64,000 nt of DNA. Source: Xanthomonas theicola. Lineage in GTDB: Bacteria; Pseudomonadota; Gammaproteobacteria; Xanthomonadales; Xanthomonadaceae. Of the stretch, positions 9,373-19,472 are shown in pieces. The notes beneath the pieces were generated by a model. The model was not told the origin of the DNA, searched no databases, and saw only the letters and a list, made by a program, of their open reading frames with translations. Made by a program: the position numbers and the translations under genes. How positions within the stretch are numbered: the first letter of the stretch is position 1; each line of letters starts with the position of its first letter. The stretch covers positions 2,396,001 to 2,460,000 of the forward strand of contig NZ_CP049017.1 in the NCBI RefSeq assembly GCF_014236795.1, in the 5' to 3' direction.

Positions 9373-10335
9373 TCAGCGCGAGCGCGGCGATTGCGCCGGC
9401 CGGCAGCCGGAGCAGAGCCGCTCGACCGTATAGCCACGCGCGCGCAGTGCCTGGACCACGCCGTCCGGGCCGAGCAGATGCAGCGCGCCGACCACCACCA
9501 GCGTGTCGCCCTGGCCGTCGCGCAGGCGCTGTTCCAGCCGCGGCACCCACGCCTGGTTGCGCTCGACGTTAATGCGCTGGTACAGGCGCGGATAGTCACG
9601 TTTCATCTTCACGCCGATCTCCCGCCACAGCAGGTGCTCGTCACCGCGGCGCCAGGCAGCGTGCATGCGTTGCGTCTGCGTCGCGCCCTGTTCGGCGTCG
9701 TCCAGCGCCTCAGTCAGCATCTGCCGCTGTTCGACCGGGTCCATGCCGTCGAGCAGCGCGATCTGCGCCTGTGCGGTTTCCAAGCCCTCGACGGCCTTGC
9801 CGGCCTGCGTGGCCTTGTCCATGAAATGCCGGTCCAGGCCGACATCCGCCTGCAGGCCCTGCGCCTTCATCTCGGCCATGCTGATGCTCAGGCCGACGAA
9901 CCAGGGTTCGAAGCCGCCCATTTGCTCCAGCGGCAGGCCATGGCCGGCGGCGTAGCGGCGCAGGCGCTGCCAGGTGGCCGCGTCCAGGTCGTCCTGCAGG
10001 CGCTTGCCGTCCTGGCGCTGCGCGGCCTGCAGCATCTGTGCGCCCAACTGCGGCGATTCCACATCCTGCGGCGACAGTTCGAACAGCAGCCGCGGCGACG
10101 CCGCGTACGCCGCATCCACCTCATGCGCCAACGGATAGTCATGCGGCTTGAGCAGATGGAACGAGCCCAGCAGGTACAACGCGCCGCTCGGCCCATCGAC
10201 CTTCCACAGCAACGGCGTCGGCGGCGCCGCACCGGGCGCGGCGGCGGGAGGCGGCGCGCGCGCCGGCACCGGCGCGGCGGCGAACAGGGTCAGGCACAAC
10301 AACAGGCTGCGCAGCAGGCGCTGGATCGGCGTCAT
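9373..10335 (-). CDS. TraB/GumN family protein, probably periplasmic
   Basis: The 320-residue product has an N-terminal signal peptide (RLLRSLLLCLTLFAAAPVPARA), a proline/alanine linker and then a TraB/PrgY/GumN domain. The typical opening is LLWKVDGPSGALYLLGSFH about residues 42-60, with a second conserved segment VVVGALHLLGPDGVVQALRA near the C-terminus. Members resemble a metal-dependent protease or erythromycin-esterase-like fold, but the substrate is unknown. A GumN paralogue lies near xanthan clusters in Xanthomonas; this one is not in such a cluster. The gene sits 13 bp after the DUF1684 gene on the same strand. Confidence 0.8.
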   Translation of the reverse strand: MTPIQRLLRSLLLCLTLFAAAPVPARAPPPAAAPGAAPPTPLLWKVDGPSGALYLLGSFHLLKPHDYPLAHEVDAAYAASPRLLFELSPQDVESPQLGAQMLQAAQRQDGKRLQDDLDAATWQRLRRYAAGHGLPLEQMGGFEPWFVGLSISMAEMKAQGLQADVGLDRHFMDKATQAGKAVEGLETAQAQIALLDGMDPVEQRQMLTEALDDAEQGATQTQRMHAAWRRGDEHLLWREIGVKMKRDYPRLYQRINVERNQAWVPRLEQRLRDGQGDTLVVVGALHLLGPDGVVQALRARGYTVERLCSGCRPAQSPRSR

Positions 10336-10348
10336 CGGGAGTCTCGGT

Positions 10349-11275
10349 TCAATGGGCGGCGGCGTAGGCTTTTTCGCCGGCGTCCACCGCCAGGTCCAAG
10401 CGGTTCTCCGGCGGCGGCAGCGGACAGGTCGCGAACGGGGTGAACGCGCACGGCGGGTTGTAGGCGCGGTTGAAGTCCAGCACCACGCTGCCGTCGGCAT
10501 TGGGCGCCGGCACGTCCAGGAAACGCCCGGCCGGATAGCTGCCGCGGCCGCTGGTACGGTCGGCGAACACCACGAACAGCGGGCGTCCGGGTTCGCCGAT
10601 CGCTTCCAGGTGGAACCGCTTGCCGTCGCGCTCGAACTCCAACGCGCCGGCGTTGGGCGATTCGGTGGTGAGGCCGATGATGTCGACGATCGGCAGGGTC
10701 TTGCCCAGCGGATTGGGCACGAAACGGCCGCGGACGCGCCAGGATTCGGCCACCGGCCAATAGCGCAGCCCGGCGAAGCCGAGCCGGGTCGGCGCATCGG
10801 CGTGCTTGACCCGCAGCGCATGGCGGCCGCCGCGCTCGATCAGGCTCAGCTTGCCCTTGCCGCCATCGAAATCGATCACGGTCGGCGTCGCGTCGTGGTC
10901 GCTGTACAGGCGCGTGCCTCGCAGCAGCGGCGTGCCGTCCACGCTCAGCGCGGCGCCGGGTTCGGGGGTCAGGAACACCTGTCCGTCCGTCTGCGACACC
11001 AGCGCCATCCGCGCCGGCCCGACCGCCAGGCGGATGCCGCTGCCGGGGCCGCTGCCGATGTAGTGCTGCTTCAGTTCCAGCCAGTGCAGGCCGACCAGGC
11101 TGGTCCAGCCGTCGGCGGCCTGCAGCTCATGCTTGCGCTGCTCGCGCCAACGCTGCTGGTCGGCCAGGAATGCCTTGTCGGCGACCGCCGGCGCGGCCGG
11201 CGCCGGCGCCTGCTTGCCGCATGCGGCCAACGCGAACAACGCTGCCAGCGCCGCCGTCCTTCCCCACATGCCCAT
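10349..11275 (-). CDS. DUF1684 lipoprotein
   Basis: The 308-residue protein carries a lipoprotein signal (LAALFALAACGK, probable lipidated Cys about residue 20). It then has the DUF1684 pattern: WREQRKHELQAADGWTSLVG, WLELKQHYIG, LRYWPVAESWRVRGRF, and near the end RAYNPPCAFTPFATCPLPP with ENRLDLAVDAGEK. Function is unknown. The first codon overlaps the mutL stop (TGATG), so it is translated from the mutL transcript. A second ATG two codons later is possible. Confidence 0.82.
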   Translation of the reverse strand: MGMWGRTAALAALFALAACGKQAPAPAAPAVADKAFLADQQRWREQRKHELQAADGWTSLVGLHWLELKQHYIGSGPGSGIRLAVGPARMALVSQTDGQVFLTPEPGAALSVDGTPLLRGTRLYSDHDATPTVIDFDGGKGKLSLIERGGRHALRVKHADAPTRLGFAGLRYWPVAESWRVRGRFVPNPLGKTLPIVDIIGLTTESPNAGALEFERDGKRFHLEAIGEPGRPLFVVFADRTSGRGSYPAGRFLDVPAPNADGSVVLDFNRAYNPPCAFTPFATCPLPPPENRLDLAVDAGEKAYAAAH

Positions 11276-13125
11276 CAGCGTCCCCGTAAGAACCAGCGAT
11301 CGATCTCGCCCAGCGAGAAGCGCGCCCAGGTCGGGCGTCCATGATTGCACTGCCCGGACCGCTCGGTGGCTTCCATGTCGCGCAGCAGCGCGTTCATTTC
11401 CGGCACGGTGAGGCGCCGGTTGGCGCGTACCGCGCCGTGGCAGGCCATCGTCGACAGCAGTTCGTCGCGCGCGCCGGCGACACGCCGGCTGTGGCCGTGC
11501 TCGCGTAGGTCGGTCAGCACGTCGCGCAGCAGGGCTTCCGGTTCGGCCTGGGCCAGCAGCGCCGGGATGCTGCGCACGTGCAGCGACTGCGGACCGCTGC
11601 GGGTGACCACGAAGCCGAGCGCGGCCAGCGTCTCCGCCTCGCGTTCGGCGGTGTCGGCGTCGCGCTCGCTCACCGCCAGGGTGATCGGCACCAGCAGCGG
11701 CTGCGCATGCAGGCCGATGCCGTCGTGCGCGCTCTTCAGCCGCTCGTAGCCGATGCGCTCGTGCGCGGCGTGCATGTCCACCACGATCAGGCCTTCGGCG
11801 TTCTCGGCCAGGATGTAGATGCCGTGCAGCTGCGCGATCGCATAGCCCAGCGGCGGCACGCCGCTGTCGGCTGCGGTCGGCGGCAGGCCGCCGGCCGCAG
11901 CCTGCGCCTGCAGCGGCATGTTCGCTGCGGCGTCGGCGGCGCCCGCTGGCGCGGCGTACAGCGCCGCATAGGCGGCCGGAGCGTCGTTGACCCGCAGGCC
12001 GAGCGGCGATTGCGCCGGGCGCCATTGCGCGCCATAACCGCCGCTACCACCAGCGCCGGACATCGGCAGCGCAGCGCCGGCATACGCTGGCGGCGCCTGC
12101 ACGGCATCGCCGGCCACGCCCGGCGTGCTGCCGGCGCGGGTCTGCGCCAGCGCATCCTGCAGCGTGCGATAGACGAAGTCGTGGATCAGCCGCGCATCGC
12201 GAAAGCGCACCTCGTGCTTGGCCGGGTGCACGTTGACGTCGACCCGCGACGGCTCCAGTTCCAGGAACAGCACGTAGGCCGGCTGCCGGCCATGGAACAG
12301 CACGTCGCCGTAGGCCATCTTCACCGCATGCGCGACGCTGCGGTCGCGCACCGAACGGCCGTTGACGTACAGGTACTGCTGGTCTGCGCTGGCGCGCGAA
12401 TAATGCGGCTGCGCGATCCAGCCGTGCAGGCGCAGCCCGGCGCCGCTGTGGTCCACGCGCAACGCCTGGCGCGCGAACTCCTCGCCCAGAGTCTGGCCCA
12501 GCCGCGCATCCGAGTACAGATCGCCGGGCTTGTAGCGCCGCGACGGCTTGCCGTTGTGCGACACGCGCAGCTCCACGTCCGGGCGCGCCAGCGCCAGCGA
12601 GCGCAGCCATTCCTCGATGTGGCCCAGCTCGGTGCGTTCGGCGCGCAGGAACTTGCGCCGCGCCGGCACGTTGTAGAACAGCTCGCGCACCTCGACCGTG
12701 GTGCCCGGCGCCTGCGCGCGCGGCTGCACCTGCCCGACCTTGCCGCCGTCGACCTGCAGCGCGGCGCCGTGTTCGTCGCCGGGACGCCGCGAGACCAGGG
12801 TGAAACGGCTGACCGAGGCGATCGACGGCAGCGCTTCGCCGCGGAACCCGAGCGTGCCGACCGATTCCAGGTCGTCGAGCGAGGCGATCTTGCTGGTCGC
12901 GTGCCGCGACACCGCCAGCGGCAGTTCCTCGGGCGGAATGCCGCCGCCGTCGTCGCGGATCCGGATCAGGCGCACACCGCCCTCTTCCAGGTCGATGTCC
13001 ACGCGGCGCGCGCCGGCATCCAGCGCGTTCTCGACCAGTTCCTTGACCACCGAGGCCGGACGCTCGACCACTTCACCCGCGGCGATCTGGTTGATCAGGA
13101 TCTCGGGCAATTGGCGGATGCTCAT
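11275..13125 (-). CDS. mutL: DNA mismatch repair protein MutL
   Basis: The 616-residue protein has the N-terminal GHKL ATPase ([20 protein letters not shown], then [13 protein letters not shown]) and a Pro/Ala-rich linker at about 340-430. The C-terminal domain contains [12 protein letters not shown] at 450-461, the metal-site pattern DQHA(X)2E(X)4E with Met for Gln, together with ACHGAVRAN and CNHGRPT. This suggests the nicking-endonuclease type of MutL found in bacteria without MutH, rather than the E. coli type. MutL couples MutS mismatch recognition to strand removal. The start at [20 protein letters not shown] matches the family. Gene order tsaE-amiC-mutL is the common gammaproteobacterial arrangement. 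Confidence 0.95.
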   Translation of the reverse strand: MSIRQLPEILINQIAAGEVVERPASVVKELVENALDAGARRVDIDLEEGGVRLIRIRDDGGGIPPEELPLAVSRHATSKIASLDDLESVGTLGFRGEALPSIASVSRFTLVSRRPGDEHGAALQVDGGKVGQVQPRAQAPGTTVEVRELFYNVPARRKFLRAERTELGHIEEWLRSLALARPDVELRVSHNGKPSRRYKPGDLYSDARLGQTLGEEFARQALRVDHSGAGLRLHGWIAQPHYSRASADQQYLYVNGRSVRDRSVAHAVKMAYGDVLFHGRQPAYVLFLELEPSRVDVNVHPAKHEVRFRDARLIHDFVYRTLQDALAQTRAGSTPGVAGDAVQAPPAYAGAALPMSGAGGSGGYGAQWRPAQSPLGLRVNDAPAAYAALYAAPAGAADAAANMPLQAQAAAGGLPPTAADSGVPPLGYAIAQLHGIYILAENAEGLIVVDMHAAHERIGYERLKSAHDGIGLHAQPLLVPITLAVSERDADTAEREAETLAALGFVVTRSGPQSLHVRSIPALLAQAEPEALLRDVLTDLREHGHSRRVAGARDELLSTMACHGAVRANRRLTVPEMNALLRDMEATERSGQCNHGRPTWARFSLGEIDRWFLRGR

Positions 13126-13260
13126 GCCGCCTCCCGCGCACGGCGCGGCGCGATCGCGCCTGATTCGGAAACGGGAGGACGGCAACGGGGACGGGACATC
13201 GGCACGGCTCACGGCGCGGACGCCGTCATGAGGATCAGCCGGCGATGATAGCCGAGCGCC

Positions 13261-14889
13261 TCAGCGGCTGCCGCCGGCCACGGTGCTGGCCGCTTCCGCC
13301 TCGGCCTGCGCGCGCGCCGCGAACAGCGTGCCCGGCGGCGGCTGCCGGGTGAAGAAGGTATTGATGCCGTCCAGCACCGCACCGGCGAGGCGACGTTGGT
13401 AGCCCGGATCGGTCAGCCGGCGCTCTTCGTCCGGGTTGGAGATGAAGGCGGTCTCGACCAGCATCGCCGGCATGTCCGAGGTGCGCAGCACCGCGAAGTT
13501 GGCGCGCTCCAGCTCCGGCTTGTGGTTGTTGCCGATTCGCTTGAGCCCGCCCAGCACATGCCCGGCCGCGTCTTCGGAGGCCTTCATGTGCCCGCTCTGG
13601 GCCAGGTCCAGCAACACGCTGGCCAGGGTGCTGTCGGTCTTCTGCAGGCGCACGCCACCGATCAGGTCGGCCGCGTTTTCCTTGTCCGCGAGCCAGCGTG
13701 CGCGCTGCGACGATGCGCCCTTGGTCGACAACACGTACACCGAGGAACCGGTCGCGCTGCGGTTCTCGGCAGCATCGGCGTGGATCGAAATGAAGATGTC
13801 GGCCTTGGCCGCGCGCGCCTTCTGCGCGCGCATCGGCAGCGGGATGAACACGTCGCTGTTGCGGGTCATGTAGGCCTTCATGCCCGGCGTGGCATTGATC
13901 TGCCGCGCCAGCTCGCGGCCGATCGCCAGGGTCACGTCCTTCTCGCGCTTGCCGGTCGGCCCCATGGCGCCGGGATCCTGGCCGCCATGGCCGGGATCGA
14001 TGGCCACGATCAGCGGACGCATGCCCGGCTTCATCGCCACCCGCGATGGCGCGCTCGGCATCACCGGGCGCGCCTCGGCGGCGGCGGCCGCGTCGTCGAG
14101 CTTGTCCGCCTCGGGCCTGTCGTCGGGCAGCGTCGATGCCGCCACGACGACTACGCCCTGCTGCGCCGGCACGACCGCGCCGACGGAAGCGGAGGCCGGC
14201 GGCGCCATCGCGATGGCGGCGTTATTTGGCGTGGCCGCCGGCGCCTGCGAGATGCCCGGGTGGAGCACCACGGTCGGCGGCGGCGACGGTACCGGCGGCG
14301 CAGGTGCAGGCGCAGCGCGCTGCAGCACCGACGAGGTCAGCGCCGCGGTCGCGCGCGCCGCTTCCAGGCGCGGATCGGTAGCGGGTTTGGCCACGGCCAC
14401 TTCCGCGGTTTGCGCGGTGGATGCGGGCGGCATCGGCGTTTCCGATGCCGGCGCTGCCGCGCCGGCGCTGGCCACCGGCCTGATCGCGGACGCATCGCCC
14501 GGCCATTCGATCACCAGCACCGAACTGCCGCCGACGGTCTGCATCTGCGGCTTGAACGCCACCACCGGGCTGCTCAAGTCGAACACGATGCGCAAGGTGC
14601 CAGGTACCGGACGGCCGGTGCGCACGGCGGTGACCACGCCGTTGCCGGCAGGCAGCTTCAGGCCCTGCACGGCGGAGGATTCGGGCAGGTCGACGACCAG
14701 CCGGTTGGGGTTGGCCAGGGTCAGCGTGCTGAAGCCGCCACTGCCCTGCAAGCGGATCTCAGCGCGGGTGCCGGTGGCGCCGTTGCCGAGCGACACCGCC
14801 TGCACCTGGCCCGCGAACGCCGATGGCGCCGCCAGGCACCAGCCTGCGGCGATGAAGGAACAGGCGAAAAAACGGATCCCCAGGCGCAT
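13261..14889 (-). CDS. amiC: N-acetylmuramoyl-L-alanine amidase (AmiC-like, AMIN domain)
   Basis: The 542-residue periplasmic enzyme has a signal peptide (to about AFA, residue 26), an AMIN domain (residues 30-130), a long Pro/Ala-rich linker (about 140-285) and an Amidase_3 catalytic domain. Zinc-site features are DPGHGG around residue 300, SIHADA near 369 and LVETAF near 478. It cleaves the amide bond between N-acetylmuramic acid and the stem peptide so that daughter cells separate. The linker is longer than in E. coli AmiC. It lies between tsaE and mutL on the same strand. Confidence 0.93.
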   Translation of the reverse strand: MRLGIRFFACSFIAAGWCLAAPSAFAGQVQAVSLGNGATGTRAEIRLQGSGGFSTLTLANPNRLVVDLPESSAVQGLKLPAGNGVVTAVRTGRPVPGTLRIVFDLSSPVVAFKPQMQTVGGSSVLVIEWPGDASAIRPVASAGAAAPASETPMPPASTAQTAEVAVAKPATDPRLEAARATAALTSSVLQRAAPAPAPPVPSPPPTVVLHPGISQAPAATPNNAAIAMAPPASASVGAVVPAQQGVVVVAASTLPDDRPEADKLDDAAAAAEARPVMPSAPSRVAMKPGMRPLIVAIDPGHGGQDPGAMGPTGKREKDVTLAIGRELARQINATPGMKAYMTRNSDVFIPLPMRAQKARAAKADIFISIHADAAENRSATGSSVYVLSTKGASSQRARWLADKENAADLIGGVRLQKTDSTLASVLLDLAQSGHMKASEDAAGHVLGGLKRIGNNHKPELERANFAVLRTSDMPAMLVETAFISNPDEERRLTDPGYQRRLAGAVLDGINTFFTRQPPPGTLFAARAQAEAEAASTVAGGSR

Positions 14890-14970
14890 GCCAGCGATTC
14901 AAGCACCAGCGCGCGATAAAGGCAAGCCGTTTTCCCTTAATAATCCATAACCTGGCTTCACTTCCTAGTG

Positions 14971-15450
14971 TCAGCCGGCAAAAATAGCCGGCAAGTCCTC
15001 CCGCTGCACTGCGCGCGCCAGCCAGGCATCGCCCGCCGGGGTGCGGGCCTGCAGCAACGCTTCGCGTCCGGCGCCGTGCAGCGCCAGGGTCGCGGCCAGG
15101 TCGGCCGGCGGCAGCACGTCGCCGCCGCGTTCCGGCCATTCCACCAGCCACAGCGTCGCCGCTGCCTCGTCGAGCCCCAGGAAATCCAGTTCGCCGGCGA
15201 CGCCGATGCGGTACAGGTCCAGGTGCCAGGCCTCGCCGTCGGGCAGTCGATAGCGCTCGACCAGGGTGTAGGTCGGGCTGCGGATCGGGCCCTGCACGCC
15301 CAGCGCGCGCAGCAGCGCCCGCGCCAGGGTCGACTTGCCGGCGCCCAGATCGCCGTACAGGTGCAGCGTCGCCGGTGCCGGCCGCGTCGCCGCCAATGCC
15401 TGGCCAAGGCGCTCGGTGGCGTCGCTGTCGTCGAGGTGCAGGCGGATCAT
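14971..15450 (-). CDS. tsaE: tRNA threonylcarbamoyladenosine biosynthesis ATPase TsaE
   Basis: The 159-residue protein has a Walker A motif GDLGAGKST at residues 33-41, followed by SPTYTLVERY and WHLDLYRI, all typical of TsaE (YjeE). It is the ATPase that, with TsaB and TsaD, forms t6A37 in ANN-decoding tRNAs. The start is ATG 15450, 8 bp after the nnr stop, and the order nnr-tsaE-amiC-mutL on one strand suggests an operon. Confidence 0.93.
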   Translation of the reverse strand: MIRLHLDDSDATERLGQALAATRPAPATLHLYGDLGAGKSTLARALLRALGVQGPIRSPTYTLVERYRLPDGEAWHLDLYRIGVAGELDFLGLDEAAATLWLVEWPERGGDVLPPADLAATLALHGAGREALLQARTPAGDAWLARAVQREDLPAIFAG

Positions 15451-15458
15451 CGGCTCGG

Positions 15459-16931
15459 TTACGGATTGACCAGCTCGCGCAGCGCCGGCAGCAGGTCGGA
15501 GGGCAGCAGGCCGCGCTGGCCGGCGGCAGCCGCGCGATCGCCGGCCGCTGCATGCAGCAGCGCGCCGGTGCTGGCCGCATCGAACGCGGCCAGGCCTTGC
15601 GCGCGCAGTGCCGCCACCACCCCGGTCAACAGGTCGCCCATGCCGCCGACCGCCATGCCGGGATTGCCGGCGGCGATGACGCGCGGCGCCTGACCCGGCG
15701 CGGCGACGACGCTGCCGGCACCCTTCAAGACCACTGCCGCCTGGTAGCGTTCGGCCAGCGCCGCGGCGGTGGCGAACCGGTCGCGCTGCACCTCGGCAGC
15801 GGCGATGCCGAGCAGGCGCGCGGCCTCGCCCGGATGCGGCGTCAGCACCGCGTCCGGCAACGCACGCGGCGCCTGCGCCAGCAGGTTCAGCGCATCGGCA
15901 TCGATCACCAGCGGCACGTCCGCCGCCAGCGCCAGCCGCCACAGGCCCTGCGCCCATTCGTCCTGGCCCAGCCCGGGACCGAGCGCGACCACGCTGGCCT
16001 TGTGCAGCAGCGGCGCCAGCGCGGCGCCGTCCTCGACCGCATGCGCCATGGCCTCCGGGCAGCGCGCCAGCAGCGGCGCCACGTGCGCGCCGCGCGTGGC
16101 CACGCTGACCAGACCGGCGCCGCTGCGCAACGCCGATTCGGCGCTGAGCATCACCGCGCCGCCGCTGCCGAGGTTGCCGCCGATGCACAACACATGCCCG
16201 AAGTCGCCCTTGTGGCTGTCGCGCCGGCGCGGCGCCAGCCGCATGGCCAACGCCGCGGCCGTCCACGCTTGCGCGTGCGGCACGCAGCCGTCGAACGCGG
16301 CCGCCGGCACGTCCAGCGTCGCCAACGCAGTGTCGCCGACATGGTTCAGCGCCGCACCGGTGTGCAGCCCGGCATGTGCGGCGATGAACTGCACGGTCAG
16401 CGTCGCCGGCAAGGCCGTGCCGGGCACGCTGCCGCGCTCGGCGTCCACGCCGCTGGGCACGTCCAGCGCCAGCACCGGCGCGCCAAGCCCGGCGAGCGCG
16501 CCCAGCAGCACGGCGAGTTCGGCGTCGGGCGCGCGATTGAGGCCGATGCCGAGCAGTGCATCGACGACCACGTCGGCCTGATCCAACGCGGCATCGAATA
16601 CCTCGATGCGGCCACCGACGCCGATATAGTCGGTGCAGGCGCGCTGCGCCTGCGGCGTTTGCGGCCCGCGTCCGGGCAGATGCAGCACGCGCACGCGGCG
16701 TCCGGCGCAATGCGCGAGCCGCGCCAGCACGTAGCCGTCGCCACCGTTGTTGCCGGTGCCGCAGGCCACCAGGATGCGCTGCGTCTGCGGCCAATGCTGC
16801 AGCAACGCCTGCCAGGCGGCCTGGCCGGCACGCTGCATCAGCGTGTAGCCATCGCCGCCGAGCAAGGCGGTGGCCTGCGCGTCGATGCGCCGCGCGGCGG
16901 CGGTGGCGTAGAGAGCGAACGAATCGGACAT
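15459..16931 (-). CDS. nnr: Bifunctional NAD(P)H-hydrate epimerase / ADP-dependent dehydratase
   Basis: The 490-residue enzyme fuses an N-terminal YjeF-N epimerase domain (CGTGNNGGDGYVLARL about residues 57-72; LDVPSGVDAE) and a C-terminal carbohydrate-kinase-like dehydratase domain (SHKGDFGHVLCIGG; LTPHPGEAARLLG; GNPGMAVGGMGDLLTG). It repairs damaged, hydrated NADH and NADPH. The length is normal for the fused bacterial form. The gene is divergent from queG with only 22 bp between the two start codons, so both promoters must overlap the opposite reading frame or lie very close to the start. Confidence 0.94.
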   Translation of the reverse strand: MSDSFALYATAAARRIDAQATALLGGDGYTLMQRAGQAAWQALLQHWPQTQRILVACGTGNNGGDGYVLARLAHCAGRRVRVLHLPGRGPQTPQAQRACTDYIGVGGRIEVFDAALDQADVVVDALLGIGLNRAPDAELAVLLGALAGLGAPVLALDVPSGVDAERGSVPGTALPATLTVQFIAAHAGLHTGAALNHVGDTALATLDVPAAAFDGCVPHAQAWTAAALAMRLAPRRRDSHKGDFGHVLCIGGNLGSGGAVMLSAESALRSGAGLVSVATRGAHVAPLLARCPEAMAHAVEDGAALAPLLHKASVVALGPGLGQDEWAQGLWRLALAADVPLVIDADALNLLAQAPRALPDAVLTPHPGEAARLLGIAAAEVQRDRFATAAALAERYQAAVVLKGAGSVVAAPGQAPRVIAAGNPGMAVGGMGDLLTGVVAALRAQGLAAFDAASTGALLHAAAGDRAAAAGQRGLLPSDLLPALRELVNP

Positions 16932-16953
16932 GCGAGGATTCTATACTTGCGGC

Positions 16954-18090
16954 ATGTCTGCCACCGTCACCGCCACTCCGGCCGATCCCCGCGCCGCCGC
17001 CGCGCGCATCCGTGCGCTGGCGCGCGAGTTCGGCTTCCAGCGCTGTGGCATCGCCGGGATCGAACTGCAGGAGGACGAGGCGCATCTGCGCGACTGGCTG
17101 GCGCAGGGCCTGTACGGCACGATGCAGTGGATGGCGCAGCATGGCGACAAGCGCACGCGCCCGGCCGAGCTGATTCCGGGCACGCTGCGGGTGATCTCGG
17201 TCGGCCTGGACTACGGACGCAACGACGACGATTCGGCCTGGGACACGCTGCGCAACGGCGCGCGCGCCTACGTCGCCCGCTACGCGCTGGGTCGCGACTA
17301 CCACAAGCTGATGCGCAACCGCCTGCAGAAGCTGGCCGAGCGTATCCAGGCCGAGATCGGCCGCTTCGGCCATCGCGTGTTCGTCGATTCGGCGCCGGTG
17401 CTGGAACGCGCGCTGGCGCGCGATGCCGGGTTGGGCTGGATCGGCAAGCACACCTGCCTGATCGACCGCAGCGGCGGCTCGTGGTTCTTCCTCGGCGAGA
17501 TCTACGTGGACCTGCCGCTGCCGATCGATCCGCCGGCCAGTGCGCACTGCGGCACCTGCACGCGCTGCATCGACGTGTGCCCGACCCAGGCCATCGTTGC
17601 GCCGTACCGGCTGGATGCGCGCCGCTGCATCGCCTACCTGACCATCGAGCATGACGGCGCGATTCCCGAGGCCCTGCGCCCGGCAATCGGCAATCGCATC
17701 TTCGGCTGCGACGACTGCCAGCTGGTGTGTCCGTGGAACAAGTTCGCCAAGCGCAGCGACGAACCCGACTTCCGCGCCCGCAACGATCTCGACCGGGCCA
17801 CGCTGGCGCAACTGTTCGCCTGGGACGAGGACGAGTTCCTGCGCCGCACCGAAGGCAGCGCGATCCGCCGCAGCGGCCACGAACGCTGGCTGCGCAACCT
17901 GGCGGTGGCGCTGGGTAATGCGCCGACCACCCCGCAGGTGCTGGCCGCGCTCGGCACGCGCGCGCAGCATGCCTCGCCGCTGGTCCGCGAGCACGTGCAA
18001 TGGGCGCTGGCGCGGCATGCCGGCACGGCGGCAGCGGCGGATCACGGCGGCAGCCCGCCAGCGGCCGATCGCGCCGGCGTGCGAGGATAG
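16954..18090 (+). CDS. queG: Epoxyqueuosine reductase QueG
   Basis: The 378-residue cobalamin and iron-sulfur enzyme reduces epoxyqueuosine to queuosine in tRNA. Two 4Fe-4S cluster motifs are visible: [16 protein letters not shown] and [11 protein letters not shown]. The segment [20 protein letters not shown] holds the catalytic-loop Asp and the cobalamin-site neighbourhood. The family's C-terminal HEAT-like region follows ([16 protein letters not shown]). The tail of about 20 residues after residue 355 is extra. A TATACT box at 16942-16947 ends 6 bp before the ATG, consistent with a leaderless transcript. A short upstream in-frame ATG at 16930 is less likely. Confidence 0.94.
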   Translation: MSATVTATPADPRAAAARIRALAREFGFQRCGIAGIELQEDEAHLRDWLAQGLYGTMQWMAQHGDKRTRPAELIPGTLRVISVGLDYGRNDDDSAWDTLRNGARAYVARYALGRDYHKLMRNRLQKLAERIQAEIGRFGHRVFVDSAPVLERALARDAGLGWIGKHTCLIDRSGGSWFFLGEIYVDLPLPIDPPASAHCGTCTRCIDVCPTQAIVAPYRLDARRCIAYLTIEHDGAIPEALRPAIGNRIFGCDDCQLVCPWNKFAKRSDEPDFRARNDLDRATLAQLFAWDEDEFLRRTEGSAIRRSGHERWLRNLAVALGNAPTTPQVLAALGTRAQHASPLVREHVQWALARHAGTAAAADHGGSPPAADRAGVRG

Positions 18091-18098
18091 GCGCCCGC

Positions 18099-19430
18099 AT
18101 GCCCGATCGCGACGACCAGATCCTCAGCCCCAGCCAGCTCAACACGCTGGCGCGCGACCTGCTGGAAAGCGCGTTTCCGCTGGCCTGGGTGGAGGGCGAG
18201 CTGGGCAACGTCACCCGGCCCTCGTCCGGGCATTTATACTTCACCCTGAAGGATGCGCGGGCGCAGGTGCGCTGCGCGATGTTCAAGCCAAAGAGCCAGT
18301 GGCTGAAGTTCGTCCCGCGCGAAGGCCTGCGCGTGCTCGCCCGCGGCCGGCTGACCTTGTACGAGGCACGCGGCGACTACCAGTTGGTGCTCGATCACCT
18401 GGAGGAAGCCGGCGAAGGCGCGTTGCGCCACGCATTCGAGGAACTCAAGGCCAGGCTCGCCGCCGAAGGCCTGTTCGCCAACGAGCGCAAGCGCACCTTG
18501 CCCGCCTTCGTGCGCCGCCTGGCAGTGATCACCTCGCCCAGCGGCGCGGCGGTGCGCGATGTGCTGAGCGTGCTCGGCCGGCGCCTGCCGCTGCTGCAGG
18601 TGGATATCCTGCCAAGCCTGGTGCAAGGCGACAGCGCCGCCGCGCAGATCACCTCGCTGCTGCAGCGCGCCGACGCCAGCGGGCGCTACGACGCGATCCT
18701 GCTGACCCGCGGCGGTGGCTCGCTGGAAGACCTGTGGGCATTCAACGACGAGCGTCTGACGCGGGCGATCGCTGCTTCGGCCACGCCGGTGGTGTCGGCG
18801 GTCGGCCATGAGACCGACGTGACACTGGCCGATTTCGCCGCCGACCTGCGCGCACCGACTCCATCGGTCGCCGCGGAACTGCTCGCCCCCGACCAACGCG
18901 ACCTCGGCGCACGCCTGCGCGCCCAGCACGCGCGGCTGCTGCAGTGGCAGCAGCACCGCCTGCGCCAGGCGATGCAGCGCGCCGATCGTGCCTTGCTGCG
19001 GCTGCAGGCGCAAAGTCCGCAGGCGCAACTGCAATTGCTGCGGCGCCGCCAGCAGGATGCCGCGCGCCGCTTGCTGGCGCTGTGGCGGCAGCAGCACGAG
19101 CGCCGCGGCGCACGCCTGCGCCATGCCGCCGCCGTGCTGCGCGCCGCCCAGCCACGACGTCGCCTGGCCGCGTTGCACGAGCGCCTGCTGGCGCTCGGCA
19201 GGCGCCCGCAAGCGGCGATGGCCAGGCAACTGCAGGCCGACGCGCAGCGCCTGCGCGCACTGGCGCGCGCGCTGGAGACGGTCAGCCCGCTGGCCACGGT
19301 GACGCGCGGCTACGCGATCCTGACCCGGGTCGAGGACGGCACGCTGGTGCGCTCGACCGCACAGGTCACCGCCGGCGACCGCCTGCGCGCGCGCCTGGCC
19401 GATGGCGAGGTGACACTGCGCGCCGAGTGA
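18099..19430 (+). CDS. xseA: Exodeoxyribonuclease VII large subunit
   Basis: The 443-residue protein has an N-terminal OB fold ([20 protein letters not shown] at about 28-47; [11 protein letters not shown]), a catalytic domain ([59 protein letters not shown]) and a long Gln/Arg-rich coiled-coil region from about 275 to 405. It ends with [15 protein letters not shown]. ExoVII degrades single-stranded DNA in both directions with the small subunit XseB, which is not in this window. It starts 8 bp after queG, so co-transcription is likely. Confidence 0.95.
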   Translation: MPDRDDQILSPSQLNTLARDLLESAFPLAWVEGELGNVTRPSSGHLYFTLKDARAQVRCAMFKPKSQWLKFVPREGLRVLARGRLTLYEARGDYQLVLDHLEEAGEGALRHAFEELKARLAAEGLFANERKRTLPAFVRRLAVITSPSGAAVRDVLSVLGRRLPLLQVDILPSLVQGDSAAAQITSLLQRADASGRYDAILLTRGGGSLEDLWAFNDERLTRAIAASATPVVSAVGHETDVTLADFAADLRAPTPSVAAELLAPDQRDLGARLRAQHARLLQWQQHRLRQAMQRADRALLRLQAQSPQAQLQLLRRRQQDAARRLLALWRQQHERRGARLRHAAAVLRAAQPRRRLAALHERLLALGRRPQAAMARQLQADAQRLRALARALETVSPLATVTRGYAILTRVEDGTLVRSTAQVTAGDRLRARLADGEVTLRAE

Positions 19431-19472
19431 ACACCGCGGCGCATCGCCATCCGATCCTGCTACCGTCAGCGC

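Noticed and set aside
13396..14919. Plus-strand frame of 507 codons opposite amiC.
   Set aside because: Antisense shadow; the minus strand has the signal peptide, AMIN and Amidase_3 motifs.
14971..18045. Very long minus-strand frame of 1024 codons.
   Set aside because: Only its last 160 codons are a gene (tsaE). The rest is the antisense of queG and an alternative frame of nnr, which have clear protein families.
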